Assembly: GCA_947623455.1 (NCBI GenBank)
Contig: OX392534.1
Coordinates: forward strand, 35,593,426 to 35,657,425
From: Mimachlamys varia
Lineage: Eukaryota > Mollusca > Bivalvia > Pectinida > Pectinidae
DNA: 64,000 bases
Reading direction: 5' to 3'
The notes beneath the pieces are model-generated. The model saw nothing but the letters and a program-made list of their open reading frames with translations. It was not told where the DNA came from and searched no databases. This document shows positions 13,582 through 26,199 of this stretch, piece after piece (positions within the stretch are counted from its first letter, which is position 1; every line of letters starts with the position of its first letter). Both the position numbers and the translations under genes were made by a program.

Positions 13582-15050
13582 CTCCCCTACAATGAAAAGT
13601 TGACTTTATGAATACTCAGTAGCTTTAAGTTTTGTTCTCCTACAAAATATCTTGCACCAAATAAACTCCAGAACTCCCAATTTTCATTCCCTTGCAGTCA
13701 GACAACCAGTGCTTAGGGATAATCATATAATTTCTCTATCTAGTCTACTGCTCATCACGATAATGACCCTGATATCATAGTCGTAATGATAGGGTTCCTC
13801 ACAGTGACTGGCCCCATAGAACCATCCTCCTGTACGACGTTAGTGACATCCACCAGAAACTTCAGACGATCTAATAATTCCCTTCTAAAGTACATTGTTG
13901 TTAGGGAATGAAGTAGAAATCATCCCAGGACAGTCAAGTTTACTGATGTCAGAAATTAAATGATTCTATAAAAGTCCGCTGATGTCAGATCAGATCAAAA
14001 AGTTTGTCAGAGGATCAATTCTGAAACAAGAAACTGAACTTCTTTTTTTCATATTCAATGTTTTATGAAATCATTTTTACAGAAAATTCTGTTATTTTTA
14101 TTTTTGTAAGATAAATAATCCATGAAATTGACATGGGTTTTGTGAAATTTGATGACAAATGCACCGATACTCAATAATCATCTGAACAGAAAAAAACTGA
14201 AGAAACCTGAGGTGCATTAATAATCAATATATTTGTTATCTTTTACATAATTATTTCAATGAAAATATTCTTAAACATTTGTATGTATACATCCTGATGA
14301 AAGTTTTTTCTTATTCGAACAAATAATTTTATATTTGCGGTTATCTATTGAGAAAGACAAAAAAAAATTGACATATACCCTAGCTATTCCAACTTAAATT
14401 TTTACCTCACAGCCAGCAAAGCAAGCTAACCATGCTTGTCCTTCAATGAGTTCACATTTGTAAAATAAACTTTATTACAACTGTAATCAAGAAAATTTCA
14501 ATTAATTTTTCTCAACAGCCCTGAAAAATATCATTTCTCCCTTCATGCAAGTAACAGTCATTATTTAAAATCCAAGAATTGTGAATTTCTCAATCTAAAA
14601 TTACGACAAAGATGATTTAGGATATCTGTAAGAGCTAGAGCATTAGCAGTGTAATTCCTAGCCAATCCCCACAGAGCAGCACCCAACCAGACACTCTGTC
14701 AGCACTGCCAGGTCCTATTATCACACTCACCCACTCACTATAGTTACAGATGATGTCTCACATCACAAATTACTACTGGCCCATTCCAACAGTTTCAAAA
14801 GAATATATACCTCTTTCTGTAATCTAACATTTTCAATGTAGCCAATTATTTTTTTCTTACAAAACATTGGTGATGGGGAAGTTTCCATAATCAAAACCTC
14901 CTCCATCCAACCCTTTGACCAACCCTTAAATAAACAAGGTAAAAAATGTTGTTGTTTTTTTGCCAGCAAAAGTTTTTCTCAACTCAAATATTTTCCATCA
15001 GGAACGTTTTTTTTGTAAACATTTTCTTCAGGTTGGAAAGTATGACTTAC
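13582..15050. other. stretch without recognised gene
   Basis: The sequence is AT-rich. I recognised no exon, RNA gene or repeat family. Confidence 0.3.
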
Positions 15051-15052
15051 TG

Positions 15053-15206
15053 TATGTAAAGATTATTTTACACGAAATATATTTTTATGTGACATTTCGA
15101 TGACTTGTACGATACAAACCCTGTCACCTTCATCAGACCAATGACCAACAAAGTGTATGCATACAACAGGTGTAAAATTTTGGTTGTGTAAAATAATCTT
15201 TACATA
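15053..15206. mobile_element. small inverted-repeat element
   Basis: A perfect 21-bp inverted repeat bounds the element. It starts TATGTAAAGATTATTTTACA at 15053-15073 and its complement is at 15186-15206. The 154-bp interior has no coding capacity. Confidence 0.65.
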
Positions 15207-16202
15207 AATAAAAAAGGAAAGTTTTTACTCTGTGATGGTTTTGTGTTGAAATACACAATAAAATACAACTTGCACCAATCACTAACTAGGATATTTACCC
15301 TTTAAATCCCTCCACCCTTCATTCCACTGACATCTCTGACATTATGATGTGGAACTTAAATACCTTTTATTGACACATTATGGCAGATCAAATGAATTAA
15401 TTTTGGGCTTTTATTCAAATCCATGTGGGTTTTGAAAAATAGATAAACTCTATATTAGCGGAACATTACTGGGCATTTCTCACACAACTAAAATTGCCAA
15501 CAGAAGTTTAAGTGCAATATTCTTCACTTTCCTAAACGACAAAGTCATTAAGACGTATTACATTGCACATCAAGTATTGTTGCCATGACAACCAATGCCA
15601 ATTGGAAAGTCTATATACGGTTTGCGAGTCTTTTGACTGGGAAACCATAGCAACACTTTGACAAAAAATGAAAAACAGGGAGTCCAGGTGCGTAGTTAAA
15701 TCCTGACAAACAGTCTAAAGATGTCTGATCACTAAATGGACAAACATTTCCAAAAATAGAAAGTCTTAATTCAAACGTGGAATAAAAAAATGTCTAGTGC
15801 CTAGAACAGTGTCATTATCTGGATGTCATGAACTGTATACACCTTACAGAAAACTATTAGTTTGCTTTAATGTTAAACTTAAATCTATACATCTGGGGAA
15901 ATCACCCAAATGTGAAAGCTGGGTAGTATTTTCTTTGACCCATTGCACAGGCACCAATTTTGCATTACAGAACTCGAACTGCAGTAAAAAGTTTCATCAG
16001 CAGTTCCTGTAAGTTTGACTACAAAAATAAGGAGGAAATATATATGGGATTTACAGAAACAAAAGTATTAGGTATTAGTTTAAAGGAAATTGTTTCTTAA
16101 CCCTTGATCACAGGTGATCAATATGGCTTTCGTCTCAATCAACTGCTATTTTTTATGGCGTAAGTCATCGGATACAATCCTATTCCTACTGTTTTGGTAA
16201 TG

Positions 16203-16546
16203 AGGGGCTTTATCACCCCTCTTTTTAGGTCCAGTAAATGGACCCATTCCCAATGAAAAAAGGTGTGATTTTTCCCAAATTTCCCAATTCAGACACTTGA
16301 AAAAGATTTGGCCGTTTTACAAGCTTCAGGAGCTTCTTGTGACATTAAGTTTAATATAAGAAACAAGAAAGATGGGCCGTAAATGTCATACTGACAGTGC
16401 TTTAAATTGTAAATTAGAAAAGAAATAATGTATTTAGTTGTTATAATAGTGTTGTGAAAATTTCCCAAAAAGCTATTATGTCGATCAATTTTTCCCAATT
16501 TGATCTCAGGGTCCAATTCCCAAAACCCCCTGATAAAGCCCTGTAA
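16203..16546. mobile_element. MITE-like element with AGGGCTTTATCA ends
   Basis: The left end GGGGCTTTATCA is mirrored by TGATAAAGCCC on the right. The interior carries several TTTCCCAA motifs. A minus-strand frame across it (16289-16564) is probably a relic or incidental. Confidence 0.5.
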
Positions 16547-17035
16547 TGGTAATGTATACATCACAAAACAATAGGTACATTATATTTTCGTTTCAAAATT
16601 CCTTCTACTGCTGCACTAAAGCATACAACCTCTCACCACTACACTAGCAATAATATATAAGCTACAAAGGTCACGCAAAACTATTTTCATACGTCGATTG
16701 GATCCATGACTTCCAAATACTGTTGACATCGAACGAGCAATACATTTTTTTATGATACAGAATATTTCACATTATATGTTGTACAAGACTCAGGTTTCAA
16801 ATTCAATTTGTATTTTTCAGAAATGGCAATTCCATTTTATAAAGTTCACAGGGTGAATGCCTTTTTAGATGTGTAAAAAAATCAATGGATGTTTAAATAC
16901 TTTATTTTTCCCATGTTAACACTTTAAAGAAGCCAGAAGAGATATTGCCACATTTTGAATGTAATACCAATGAAATGATCTGTCAAACGAATATCAACAA
17001 AATTACGTACTGTATCATTGTACTATCATTGTTCT

Positions 17036-17300
17036 TCATGGTATTTTTCTGTTTACAAAGTGGAAGTTGTACTTCGTGGTATTTTTCTGTCTACAAAGTG
17101 GAAGCTGTACTTTGTGGGATTTTTCTGTAGACAAAGTGGAAGCTGTACTTTGTGGGATTTTTCTGTTTACAAAATGGAAGTTGTACTTCGTTGGATTTTT
17201 CTGTTTACCAAGTGGAAGTTGTACCCTCGTGGGATTTTTCTGTATATGAAGTGACAGCTGTACTTCGTGGTATTTTTTTGTATACAAAATTTTAGTTGTA
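17036..17300. repeat. 38-bp minisatellite
   Basis: About seven imperfect copies of a 38-bp unit built on TTTTTCTGTTTACAAAGTGG lie in tandem. The open frames read through it on both strands are artefacts of the repeat. It ends about 440 bp upstream of the DEG/ENaC exon. Confidence 0.85.
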
Positions 17301-17756
17301 CATTGTTGATCTTTTTCTTTGCATATATATAGTGTAGTATTTGCAATATAATTGGTATATTTCTGTATACATAAAGTACAGTTAAACTCGGCAATAATAC
17401 AAAGCATTCTTGACCAATGAAAATATTTGACTTATATGCGATGGTTTCCTTCTACAGAGATGTAAAGTGTTTGAGCACTTGAATGACCCTAAATGTATTC
17501 CGTAACTGTTAAGTATCAATCATCAGCATGAAAAACATCAGTAAATCAACGTGTACGTCATCATCATGTTTCCTGCAGTTAAACGAATAAAGATAAACAA
17601 GTTTCAAACATTAAAAAATCCAAATGTGTGTCTGTACCATGATCGACTAATATCTAGAAAATTTTATAGTGAAAATTAATTTATTTATTTGTTCTTGGTC
17701 TTATTAATAATATATTGCTTTTATTTTGTCATTACAGGGGCACTAAGCCAGAGCAT

Positions 17757-19658
17757 ATGAAGTTTTCAGCGTTCGGAAAACTTGGAAGATTCCAGGACCA
17801 ACTTAGAATGGTGAACCACTCTGGACGTCGGAAAAACAACAGTGCACTAGCTATCATAGCGGAACTCGGATCAGAAAGCAACGCCCATGGACTGGCAAAA
17901 ATAGCGACATCGACCAAAACAAAGAGGAAAGTCATGTGGGCTCTACTTGTGATTGTGGGGTTTACAGCGGCGACTCTTCAACTCTCGTTACTAGTGCGTA
18001 AATACCTTTTATTCCATGTTGTTGAGGTATCTGAAATGAAGGACGGAATGCCAGTTGAATTTCCGTCTGTGACAATATGTAACACACATGCAATGTCACT
18101 GACAAAAGTGAAGGAAAGGTTCATGGAGGTTCCTGATTATGGTCTGTGGTTTGGTTTCATTGACAGAGTGTCGTTTGGTGAACAACAAACACGTGTCGAA
18201 TCCACACAAGGATTTTATGAGAACATGATGTCAGAAGCAACAAAGGTTGGTCACGACATTAATGAAATCCTAATTCATTGTCAATTCAATCAGAAAAACT
18301 GTTCCGCAACAAATTTTACGAAACATTTCGACGGAAAAAATTATTTCAACTGTTACACATTCAATAGTGCTCAAGAACGGGACCCAAACAACAAAATACT
18401 TATGCATGCAACTGGGCCACAAAATGGTCTTTCCATGATTATCTCCCTTGATAATGATGACCCACCACTAGGTGCCTTCGGCCTGTACAATATCCATGAC
18501 AACATAGCCCACAGTGCTGGTATACGGGTCCAAGTCCATGCCCCAAATACCATGCCTAGCCCTGTTGACCATGGATTTGATGTTCCGCCTGGATTTTCCT
18601 CTTCTGTGGGATTAAAAGCTGTTATTCATTCACGTCTTTCATCGCCACATGGAAATTGTACCAAAGATATGTTAAAAGGGATCAAAACATATAGAAATAC
18701 TATTTTCTCGTGTCTCTTGCTGTGTAAACAACAGATTGTGATCAAAACCTGCAAATGTAAATCATCAGGTCTTCCTGATACGGAGGATGCTCAAAATTTC
18801 ACATACTGTGGAACGATTCATAACTGGCAGGAACGGTTTAACAACCTGAGTAAGTCACCGAATACAGAAAAGGTTAATTACAATTTGGAAATGTTGAAGT
18901 GTGAAGAGGAAACATTACATAAACTGGCAAATGATCGATCGTACGAAAGAGCGTGCAAGTGTTTTCAACCCTGCTCCGAAACGTCCTATCAAAAATCCCT
19001 TTCTCTTTCATACTGGCCTCTCGAGTTTTATCAATTTGATGCATTGAAGAAATTCTATCACGGTCGAATGGAAAAGACATTCATGCATGAAGCATATAAA
19101 TACCTGAAAAAAAACATTGAGAAATATGATAGTCTTAGTCAAAATATGACTGAAGAGAATCAGAAAAAAATGTTAACGACAAATTTACCGCTTGAAGAAC
19201 GCCAGGAGATTATGAGAGCTACGGGTATGATACATCAGAATCTGTTACGACTAAACATCTACCTAGAGGATCTCAGCGTGGTCGAGTTTAAACAGATGCC
19301 AGCATATGAACTTGCCGATTTGTTTGCGGACATCGGAGGAACTCTTGGCTTGTGGATGGGAATCTCTGTATTAACTATCATGGAACTGATGGAACTTGTA
19401 GTAAGACTTATAATGCTCTTGTTCAATGCTGAAAACAAAATGCCTGATCACATGGACCCGGTTACAAATGGCATGCTCGACCACACTGACAACTATCCCG
19501 ACGCTTATCAAAAGACAGACTTTGATGGATTCGACAGAAATGAGTACGGCCAGTCGGAAGGATTCGAAAGAAGTGATTATAGAAGTCGATCGGAAGGTTT
19601 TGAGCGGAATGATTACGGGCGGCCAATGCGCGACAACTCACATGAACTACCTATATGA
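17757..19658 (+). CDS. DEG/ENaC family sodium channel (near full-length exon)
   Basis: This encodes a trimeric amiloride-sensitive-type sodium channel subunit of the plasma membrane. Counting from Met at 17757 it is 633 residues. The cytoplasmic N terminus carries the His-Gly gating motif (HG at 44-45). TM1 is about 59-81, followed by the family signature FPSVTICN (102-109), then a large Cys-rich ectodomain with N-glycosylation sites. TM2 is about 527-552 with the selectivity-filter GIS in GLWMGIS. A 3' splice site (pyrimidine tract then ACAG, exon from 17738) lies just upstream with the frame still open, so an upstream exon exists. It may be untranslated, or may add N-terminal residues. The C tail has three (S)EGFERxDY-like repeats. 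Which subfamily (ASIC, FMRFamide-gated or degenerin) cannot be settled by eye. Confidence 0.93.
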   Translation: MKFSAFGKLGRFQDQLRMVNHSGRRKNNSALAIIAELGSESNAHGLAKIATSTKTKRKVMWALLVIVGFTAATLQLSLLVRKYLLFHVVEVSEMKDGMPVEFPSVTICNTHAMSLTKVKERFMEVPDYGLWFGFIDRVSFGEQQTRVESTQGFYENMMSEATKVGHDINEILIHCQFNQKNCSATNFTKHFDGKNYFNCYTFNSAQERDPNNKILMHATGPQNGLSMIISLDNDDPPLGAFGLYNIHDNIAHSAGIRVQVHAPNTMPSPVDHGFDVPPGFSSSVGLKAVIHSRLSSPHGNCTKDMLKGIKTYRNTIFSCLLLCKQQIVIKTCKCKSSGLPDTEDAQNFTYCGTIHNWQERFNNLSKSPNTEKVNYNLEMLKCEEETLHKLANDRSYERACKCFQPCSETSYQKSLSLSYWPLEFYQFDALKKFYHGRMEKTFMHEAYKYLKKNIEKYDSLSQNMTEENQKKMLTTNLPLEERQEIMRATGMIHQNLLRLNIYLEDLSVVEFKQMPAYELADLFADIGGTLGLWMGISVLTIMELMELVVRLIMLLFNAENKMPDHMDPVTNGMLDHTDNYPDAYQKTDFDGFDRNEYGQSEGFERSDYRSRSEGFERNDYGRPMRDNSHELPI

Positions 19659-20019
19659 CGGAAACTGGAGTTATCACATGTGGTCATTTAATCTCAGCAG
19701 GTAAAGACCAATGAATGTTGATTGGTCAATCCACTGAAGCATGTGGCTGTGCCTCATCCAATCAAGATGGATTGTGCTGATAGCGGAGTTGGACCTAACA
19801 CTGGCAATGTCTGTGATAATGCTTGGTATTCATCATGGCATAATCACCATTCACCGGAATGTACATCTGCCTACCCAACTATCTGCTGGTGATACAGTGT
19901 TTATACCGGAGCAGGAAGTGTTTCCTGGCAGTGAAATGACCAATGGTCACTTACTGTCCACAGGAATGCCTTAAGATGTTGTTCTATCCAACAAAATCAA
20001 CGAAAACAAAAGTCCAACC

Positions 20020-20640
20020 TGTGGCAATAACCATGGAAACGACCTCTGGATATTGTTTATAATATATAACTAACGTAGATGTAATATTATTATGTCAATA
20101 ATCAACTTTCCATACAGTTGCTCATTATCATGATATCACAAAATGATCGACAAAAACATTGTCAACGTTACAAAATGTCATTAAGTTGTTAGCTTGGATT
20201 TGGAAGACTTATACCATAGCAACAGTATCATGCAGTTGCTAACCTATTTGTGCGAATGGTTACCTTGGAAACTGTGAGTGTCAAACACTTGTTACCCGAA
20301 ATAAATAAATGGTAACCATGGAAACAATGTCATGCAGTTGTTTCCCTGGATATATATATTGTAACTATGCCAACAAAGTCATAAGTATGTATCAAATGGT
20401 TACCAAGGTAACGGTGCCACCAATATGTAACCTTGGATATATCATATAGCTACCATTGTACCAGTGTTAGAGTTGCCATCTTGGATATATCAAATGGTCA
20501 CCATGGCAACAGTGTCACAAATATGTCACCCAGGATATTTATAAAGTGGTTGCCATGGATACTTTTAAAGTGGTTGCCATGGCAACAGTATCACAAATAT
20601 CATACTTTGGATATATATATGTAAGTGGTGAACAATGCAG
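20020..20640. repeat. degenerate tandem repeat with X-box-like motifs
   Basis: Imperfect units of about 50-60 bp combine GGATATATCAAATGG, a GTTACCATGGCAAC-like palindrome and CAGTGTCACAAATATG. At least six versions of the palindrome occur. The best, GTTGCCATGGCAAC near 20572, matches the RFX X-box consensus. The array lies in the 3' flank or UTR of the channel gene. Confidence 0.6.
20300..20305 (+). promoter_or_regulatory. candidate poly(A) signal of the DEG/ENaC gene
   Basis: AATAAA occurs about 640 bp after the stop codon, inside the tandem-motif region. It is a candidate only. Confidence 0.35.
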
Positions 20641-20866
20641 GTGTCAGCATGCATGGATGAAATGTACAAATGACATTGTTTGTGATAAAAGAAATATTTA
20701 AAATCAATAGATTCACATATTAGGTGTAGGGTGTAGATTTGACAGGAATAATCAACAGACGTATTTTCCTCAATCTCAGTGTGTACTTGCATGTATTTTG
20801 TGTGATATGAATTGATTGACTTTGAATGTGATTTTTCTTTTCATTTATCATGTAAAGAGGTATGTC

Positions 20867-21110
20867 TACTGTAAGCCAACTTATTTTTGCGTACGATTAA
20901 TTTTTGTGTATTTCGCGAGTGACTGAAATTCCCGAAAACTCATCGCCACAAAATAGTTTCAATCAGAGGTATGCCAATTGTAGGAGTGATTATACTGTAC
21001 TGTACATAGGATTTACAACTGTATTTATCGCGATATCAAATCGCAGCCAAATAGTCATTTCATATGAAACGCGAAATTAAGTCACCGTGAAAATAAGTTG
21101 GTTTACAGTA
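20867..21110. mobile_element. MITE with TA-flanked inverted repeats (second copy)
   Basis: It begins TA-CTGTAAGCCAACTTA and ends TAAGTTGGTTTACAG-TA. The interior is related, in inverted order, to the copy at 13330-13581 (shared ATCAGAGGTATGCCAATTGT-type block). Confidence 0.7.
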
Positions 21111-22520
21111 ATCCTTTTCTTTCACAAAGCTAAATGTATCCTTTAATGTTTGCCTATTCACCATGTAAACTCAATCAGACTTTAAATCTAATTTATAACC
21201 ATTTTGTAACATGTGTCCAATTTAATATGATTCACAGGTGTAGATTGAACACCCTTTGAAGAAAAGTGCTATATCAATGAAATCTATTCCAACAAACTTC
21301 TGAGCTTCTTTTATATCACAACATGACTTTTCACCTTGAGCCTCACAACTCGGATATAAGCCTGACCAAACAGATTGCTCTTCCAAAAGCTGGTTTTAGC
21401 AAAATTCCACTTCTGTATAATGTGGTGACCTTTGACCATATGACAGCCAATACAAAATTCAAACTCACTTCAAATCTACCAGCCTGTCCTTTAACCTTTT
21501 CTCAACCCAATTACTCCTTATGTAAATTTAAAAGCCTGTGTCTTTATTCATGAAATCATTCCCAGGCTTATAGCATAGATTCTTTGCAAAATCATCTTTG
21601 CTGTATAACTCTCTCAACATTTCAAATATTAAAATTGAATGCAGTGTTTAGCTATAATTAAAGTCTCTTCAATGTCTTCCAAAACAGTGACAAATTAAGA
21701 TTTTTAAAACTAATTTATGCACAGAATATTAATGCTTGAGCATAGGAATGGTTTCATGAATATGTGGGCCGAAACTTTTCACAAAAAGACAGTTTAAACT
21801 CACAACTAAAATAGCCTGGCCTTTGACCTCCAGACAGTCAGTTTGAATAACTGATATATATTGTAACAGGAAGAAAGTAGCGAATTACATTACCTTAAAC
21901 TTACTAGAAATCAACCTTGCGACAAAAGTATTGGTGACCAAAGACTTTTCAGGTTGAACGCTCTAACATGTCTGAGCAATGAGAAGGTCTATCTAGCTGA
22001 AGCAAGTAAGGAAACTTTCACACTACATGTACACTCGCTATCTTGTAGAACACATCTGCCTCACCTTTATAATCTCCAGAGAGTCAGCTGAAAAACAGCC
22101 TGATCCAGATATACACTGGACAAATATAAGACACGGCAATATTGTTAAAAGGTTCCTATACTCTAGTACAAAACATTTTAAAGACATAATTTTATATTAA
22201 AAATATGACAACTATATAATCTTCAATATTATATTACGAATTAGTCCATTACGTGACTGAATACCGACTTCCCATTGGCTACACACATGGGTACTATGAA
22301 GTGATAGTGCCCGCTCACCCAGGCACTATCAAATTTGGTGCAATGTTCAACGTGAATCTATTATGATGTCACTAGTGAGTTTCATCGCTATTACGTCGTG
22401 CTACTGTTCTGCTTGAAAATGGCTGACTCTGGAAACGACCCAAAGCTGGCCATGGTTTATAACAATAAAACGAGTTTTGGTGTATACGTGTGTATTTAAA
22501 TGGAAGGGTGACGTACTAAA
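21111..22520. other. stretch without recognised gene
   Basis: No conserved exon was recognised on either strand. Short open frames look incidental. Confidence 0.3.
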
Positions 22521-22523
22521 CCC

Positions 22524-22631
22524 ATTATGGCCCTGTTGAGAGGGCACTATTGCCTCATAGTATTGTCTCGTGATTCCATCCCCCTACAATACTATGAGGC
22601 AATAGTGCTCTTTCAACAGGGTCATAATAGA
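22524..22631. repeat. long hairpin (foldback)
   Basis: Arms of about 45 bp (CTATTATGACCCTGTT-type, shared block TATTGCCTCATAGTATTGT) flank a loop of about 20 bp. It is likely the core of a non-autonomous foldback element. Confidence 0.6.
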
Positions 22632-23159
22632 TAAATAGTTAATCTAAATGGGAATCAATGCAGAGTTTTATTGCAGCTATCTTTAAATAGGGACATAACC
22701 TCCAAAAAGTGACAATGTTTGTTGATATATAATATTCATTTAAGTAAACATAATTTCAAATTTCATCGTTAATTACATCTTTGTAAATTTGTATCCTTTA
22801 TTAAAAGAAGAAAGAGCCAATAGACTGCTGTTAAAATATTCTTCCCTTAAGATAAAATCCAGAAAGTTATAAACATCAGAATACTGGGAGAAAATAATTA
22901 AGGTTTCTTTCCATTCAAAATTTTGTACTAGCAGAAACCAATCACTTGATGAACAAAGACTTGAATAAAGTCTCTGTTCACCAGGATAAATTCTCACCAG
23001 TTTAGTCACAAGAAAGATTGAATCCTGATCAGACAACGATTGATGTGAAATCGACAACAATCAAGTTGACCCCTAGGGAACCATAATGTAACGTTGCTTT
23101 CACAAGTAAACTTTTCTACACTGATAAAAACTTTTTTTAGGAATTCAATTTTATGGACG

Positions 23160-23225
23160 GTTTGGTTTGATTTAGTTTTTTGTTCTATTAACAGGCTAAG
23201 GTCATTTGAGGACGGAGAAAGTTTA
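23160..23225 (-). repeat. SINE 3' tail fragment
   Basis: The minus strand reads GTCCTCAAATGACCTTAGCC followed by a block like GTTAATAGAACAAAAAAC. The same tail ends elements at 32400, 43770 and 55490, indicating one SINE tail shared by several copies. Confidence 0.5.
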
Positions 23226-23488
23226 TGTAATGTTTGAGACAGATGGCAATTCTACAAAATAGTTTCTACCTCGTGAATTTCAAGTTTGTTGGTAAAAAAA
23301 AATTCAATTAAAGAAAAATCAATATTATAGACTCTTTACAGTCCAGCTGAAGCAAACATATATAGTTGAGGTTGTCTTATGTGACTTTCCAAGGGACCTC
23401 TACAAAAAAGTCACATAAGACAGGGAGTCAATTAATTAGACAGACAAACTATATATTAAAGAATGTTTTGGGGTCTCAAGTAAGGTCA

Positions 23489-23832
23489 CACATACCTGTA
23501 AACCCTCCCTCATTAGGAGGGAGACTTGATCCCTCATTTTGACCAAAATTTACCAGTCTGGCCCTTGACATCTCCCTCATTTATTAGTCCAAACTCACAC
23601 AAACTCAAAATCTATGTCCTGTGGTCATTACTGCAGGGTGACTGTGTAATTACCATTATAGGTGTGTCTGGATCAAATAAATACTTTGTGAAGTTATTTT
23701 GATACATAATAATTAGGGAAAGACAAATTGAGCAATGCAGTTTCAGTTGCATTTCACCCACTTTCTCCCTCATTGGAAATGTGGAATGAGGGATCTCCTT
23801 TATTGGAAGTTTCAGAGGTTGACACGTATGGT
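23489..23832. mobile_element. MITE-like element with ATACCTGT.AACCCTCCCTC ends
   Basis: The left end CATACCTGTAAACCCTCCCT is mirrored by GAGGTTGACACGTATG at the right. Shorter relatives are at 31137-31213 and 31395-31652. The interior repeats CCCTCATT motifs. Confidence 0.55.
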
Positions 23833-23881
23833 CACATAAGACACTGGGAGTCGCTACATACAGAGTCACTTAGACAGCCTT

Positions 23882-24497
23882 GACTGTATACCATATAGCC
23901 AGTTATTTTCGTGGGAAATGAAAAATGTTTACTTGTTTATTTTAAATGTACTATAAGGAACACTTACTTTTATTAACATCACATATTCTACTGCATATCA
24001 CTGACACAATATCCCATATTCTGCCATTTATTTACTGATCATACACTACAAATGAATTATTAACACTCAAGCCTATCCGATTGACATTGATTTTTAACAC
24101 ATATAATGTTGAAGAATCAATTTTCTGCACAGTAAGTATCACATAGCACCCATCATAAATCAGCATCACGTACACATTGAATGCTATCTCAGATTTCCTG
24201 GTATTTTGGCAAGCATGAGTGTTTTGAAAAAATATTGTGTGTTCTTGTTTATTTCAAATGTACAGAACAGAATACATACTTTTATTAACATAACATTCTT
24301 CTGAGTAACGCTGATATATCACATGTTCTTCTATTTTTTTCAACTAAATATGTTTTAATTTCACATGGGCAATACCCACGAAAATCAGACACTATATCAT
24401 ATCTCTGAGTCAGGAAATTTCGTGTGTAGTTAACTTTCCCATTTTAAGCAAAAATCGCTAAAATTTAGACCCACGAAAATGACTGGTTATACAGTAT
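23882..24497. mobile_element. MITE with CAGTTATTTTCGTGGG-type inverted ends
   Basis: The left end (ACTGTATACC...TTTTCGTGGG) is mirrored at the right by CCCACGAAAATGACTGG and TATACAGTAT. Two diverged direct copies of an inner segment (about 23925-24010 and 24240-24325, each with CTTTTATTAACAT) are visible. It has no coding capacity. Confidence 0.55.
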
Positions 24498-25139
24498 ACA
24501 ACAGTCCAATCCTTATTTCATTTGTTTACACTTTTACAATGTAAATCTACTTCTGGCAATTAAAAATATGTTTTTATCTAGACCAAAGAGTTCAAATGAT
24601 GTTATTACTGTGTATAATAGAGGAAAAACAATACATTTATGGCAATATAGGGACTTAGGATGAGAAATTATTTCGAAGATTTCTCTTTGAAAGTTAAACC
24701 AATATGTTTTGATCTAAATCATTTAATCACACATTTTCTGGGCTGATATGTCACCCTGGGGCCAAAACTGATATCTGGCTGGGATTGGTGCTCCGATGTT
24801 GATGAGAACTTTACAATGTGGACAACGGACCATGTTTACTGATCACGCAAAATGTTGGAAAGTCATCGGAAACACAACCACTAGATTGCTATGCTTCTGT
24901 AATGAACACGCATGATAAACTTTCAAGACTATCCGATTGACATTGATTTTCAACACATATAATTTTGAAGAATCATTTTCTCCACAGTAATACAGAGTGC
25001 ACACAATTAAGTATGAATCACATTGCATGAAAATATCAATCTCTTTGTTAGTGGAACTGGTCTGTTCAAGCGAGATAAAAATGACTGGGTTGAAGGTTAA
25101 AACTAGCATTGGTTGGGATATTAAAATATAAAAGGCTTA
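24498..25139. other. stretch without recognised gene; fragment repeated from nearby element
   Basis: The sequence near 24928-25030 (CTATCCGATTGACATTGATT) repeats a block from 24075-24150. Nothing else was recognised. Confidence 0.35.
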
Positions 25140-26190
25140 ATTCTTCGTTGCCTTTTAGTAGAATTAGCTTATAAATTTACCTATTAGTTGAACTAGCCTA
25201 TAGTAGAATTAGCCTATAACTTTGCCTATTTAAAAAGTAGAACTAGCCTACAGTTTTGCACGTTAATAGATCAAGCCTAAAACTTTGCCTTTTAGTGGAA
25301 CTAGTCTATTGCTGTGCCTATTAGAAAACTATAGCCTATAGGTTTGTCTATTAGTAGAACTAGCCTTAAGCTTTGTCTATTAGTAGAGCTAGCCTATAGC
25401 TATGCCTATTAGTAGAACTCAAGCCTATAGATTTGCCTATTAGTATGACTAGCCTCTTACTTTGCCTATAAGTAGAACTGTAGCTTATAACTTTGCCTAT
25501 TAGCAGAACTAGCCTATATCTTTGCCTATCAGTAGAGCTAGCCTATGACTTTGCCTATTAGTAGGACTAGCCTATATCTTTGCCTATCAGTAGAGCTAGC
25601 CTATGACTTTGCCTATTAGCAGAACTAGCCTATATCTTTGCCTATCAGTAGAACTAGCCTATATCTTTGCCTACTAGTAGGACTAGCCTATAACTTTGCC
25701 CATTAGTAGAACTAGCCTATAGCTTTGCCTATATAGTAGGACTTAGCCTATGCCTTTGCCTATTAGTAGAACTAGTCTATAGCTTAATTTGCCTATTAGC
25801 AGAACTAGCCTTTAACTTTGCCCATTAGTAGAACTAGCCTTTAACTTTGGCCTAAGTAGAACTAGCCTTTAACTTTGGTCTAAGTAGAACTAGCCTATAG
25901 CTTTGGCCTAAGTAGAACTAGCCTTTAACTTTGGCCTAAGTAGAACTAACCTTTAACTTTGGCCTGAGTAGAACTAGCCTTTAGCTTTGGTCTAAGTAGA
26001 ACTAGCCTTTAACTTTGGCCTGAGTAGAACTAGCCTTTAACTTTGGCCTGAGTAGAACTAGCCTTTTACTTTGGCCTGAGTAGAACTAGCCTTTAACTTT
26101 GGCCTGAGTAGAACTAGCCTTTAGCTTTGCCTATTAGTTGAACAAGCCTACAGCTTTGGCCCATCAAGAGAACTAGCCTTTAACTTTGCG
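25140..26190. repeat. 28-29-bp minisatellite, about 1 kb
   Basis: There are roughly 35 copies of a unit built on AGTAGAACTAGCCTATAGCT. Two subfamilies are ordered along the array: a TTTGCCTATT version to about 25840, then a TTTGGCCTAAG or TTTGGCCTGAG version. The pattern suggests local homogenisation. Confidence 0.9.
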
Positions 26191-26199
26191 TAAAGGGAT

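Noticed and set aside
17018..17407. Open frames on both strands up to 123 codons
   Set aside because: They read through a 38-bp minisatellite and give the same peptide repeatedly, so they are composition artefacts.
19741..19974. 77-codon frame after the DEG/ENaC stop
   Set aside because: It lies in the 3' UTR or flank, has no recognisable domain, and shows no splice link to the channel exon.
22773..23060. 95-codon minus-strand frame with protein-like composition
   Set aside because: I could not tie it to any family or to splice sites; it may be a relic of a mobile element ORF, but that is not supportable.
25140..26190. CRISPR-like array of short repeats
   Set aside because: The units are contiguous with no unique spacers, and the genome is eukaryotic; it is a minisatellite. 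The same holds for 27540-29475.
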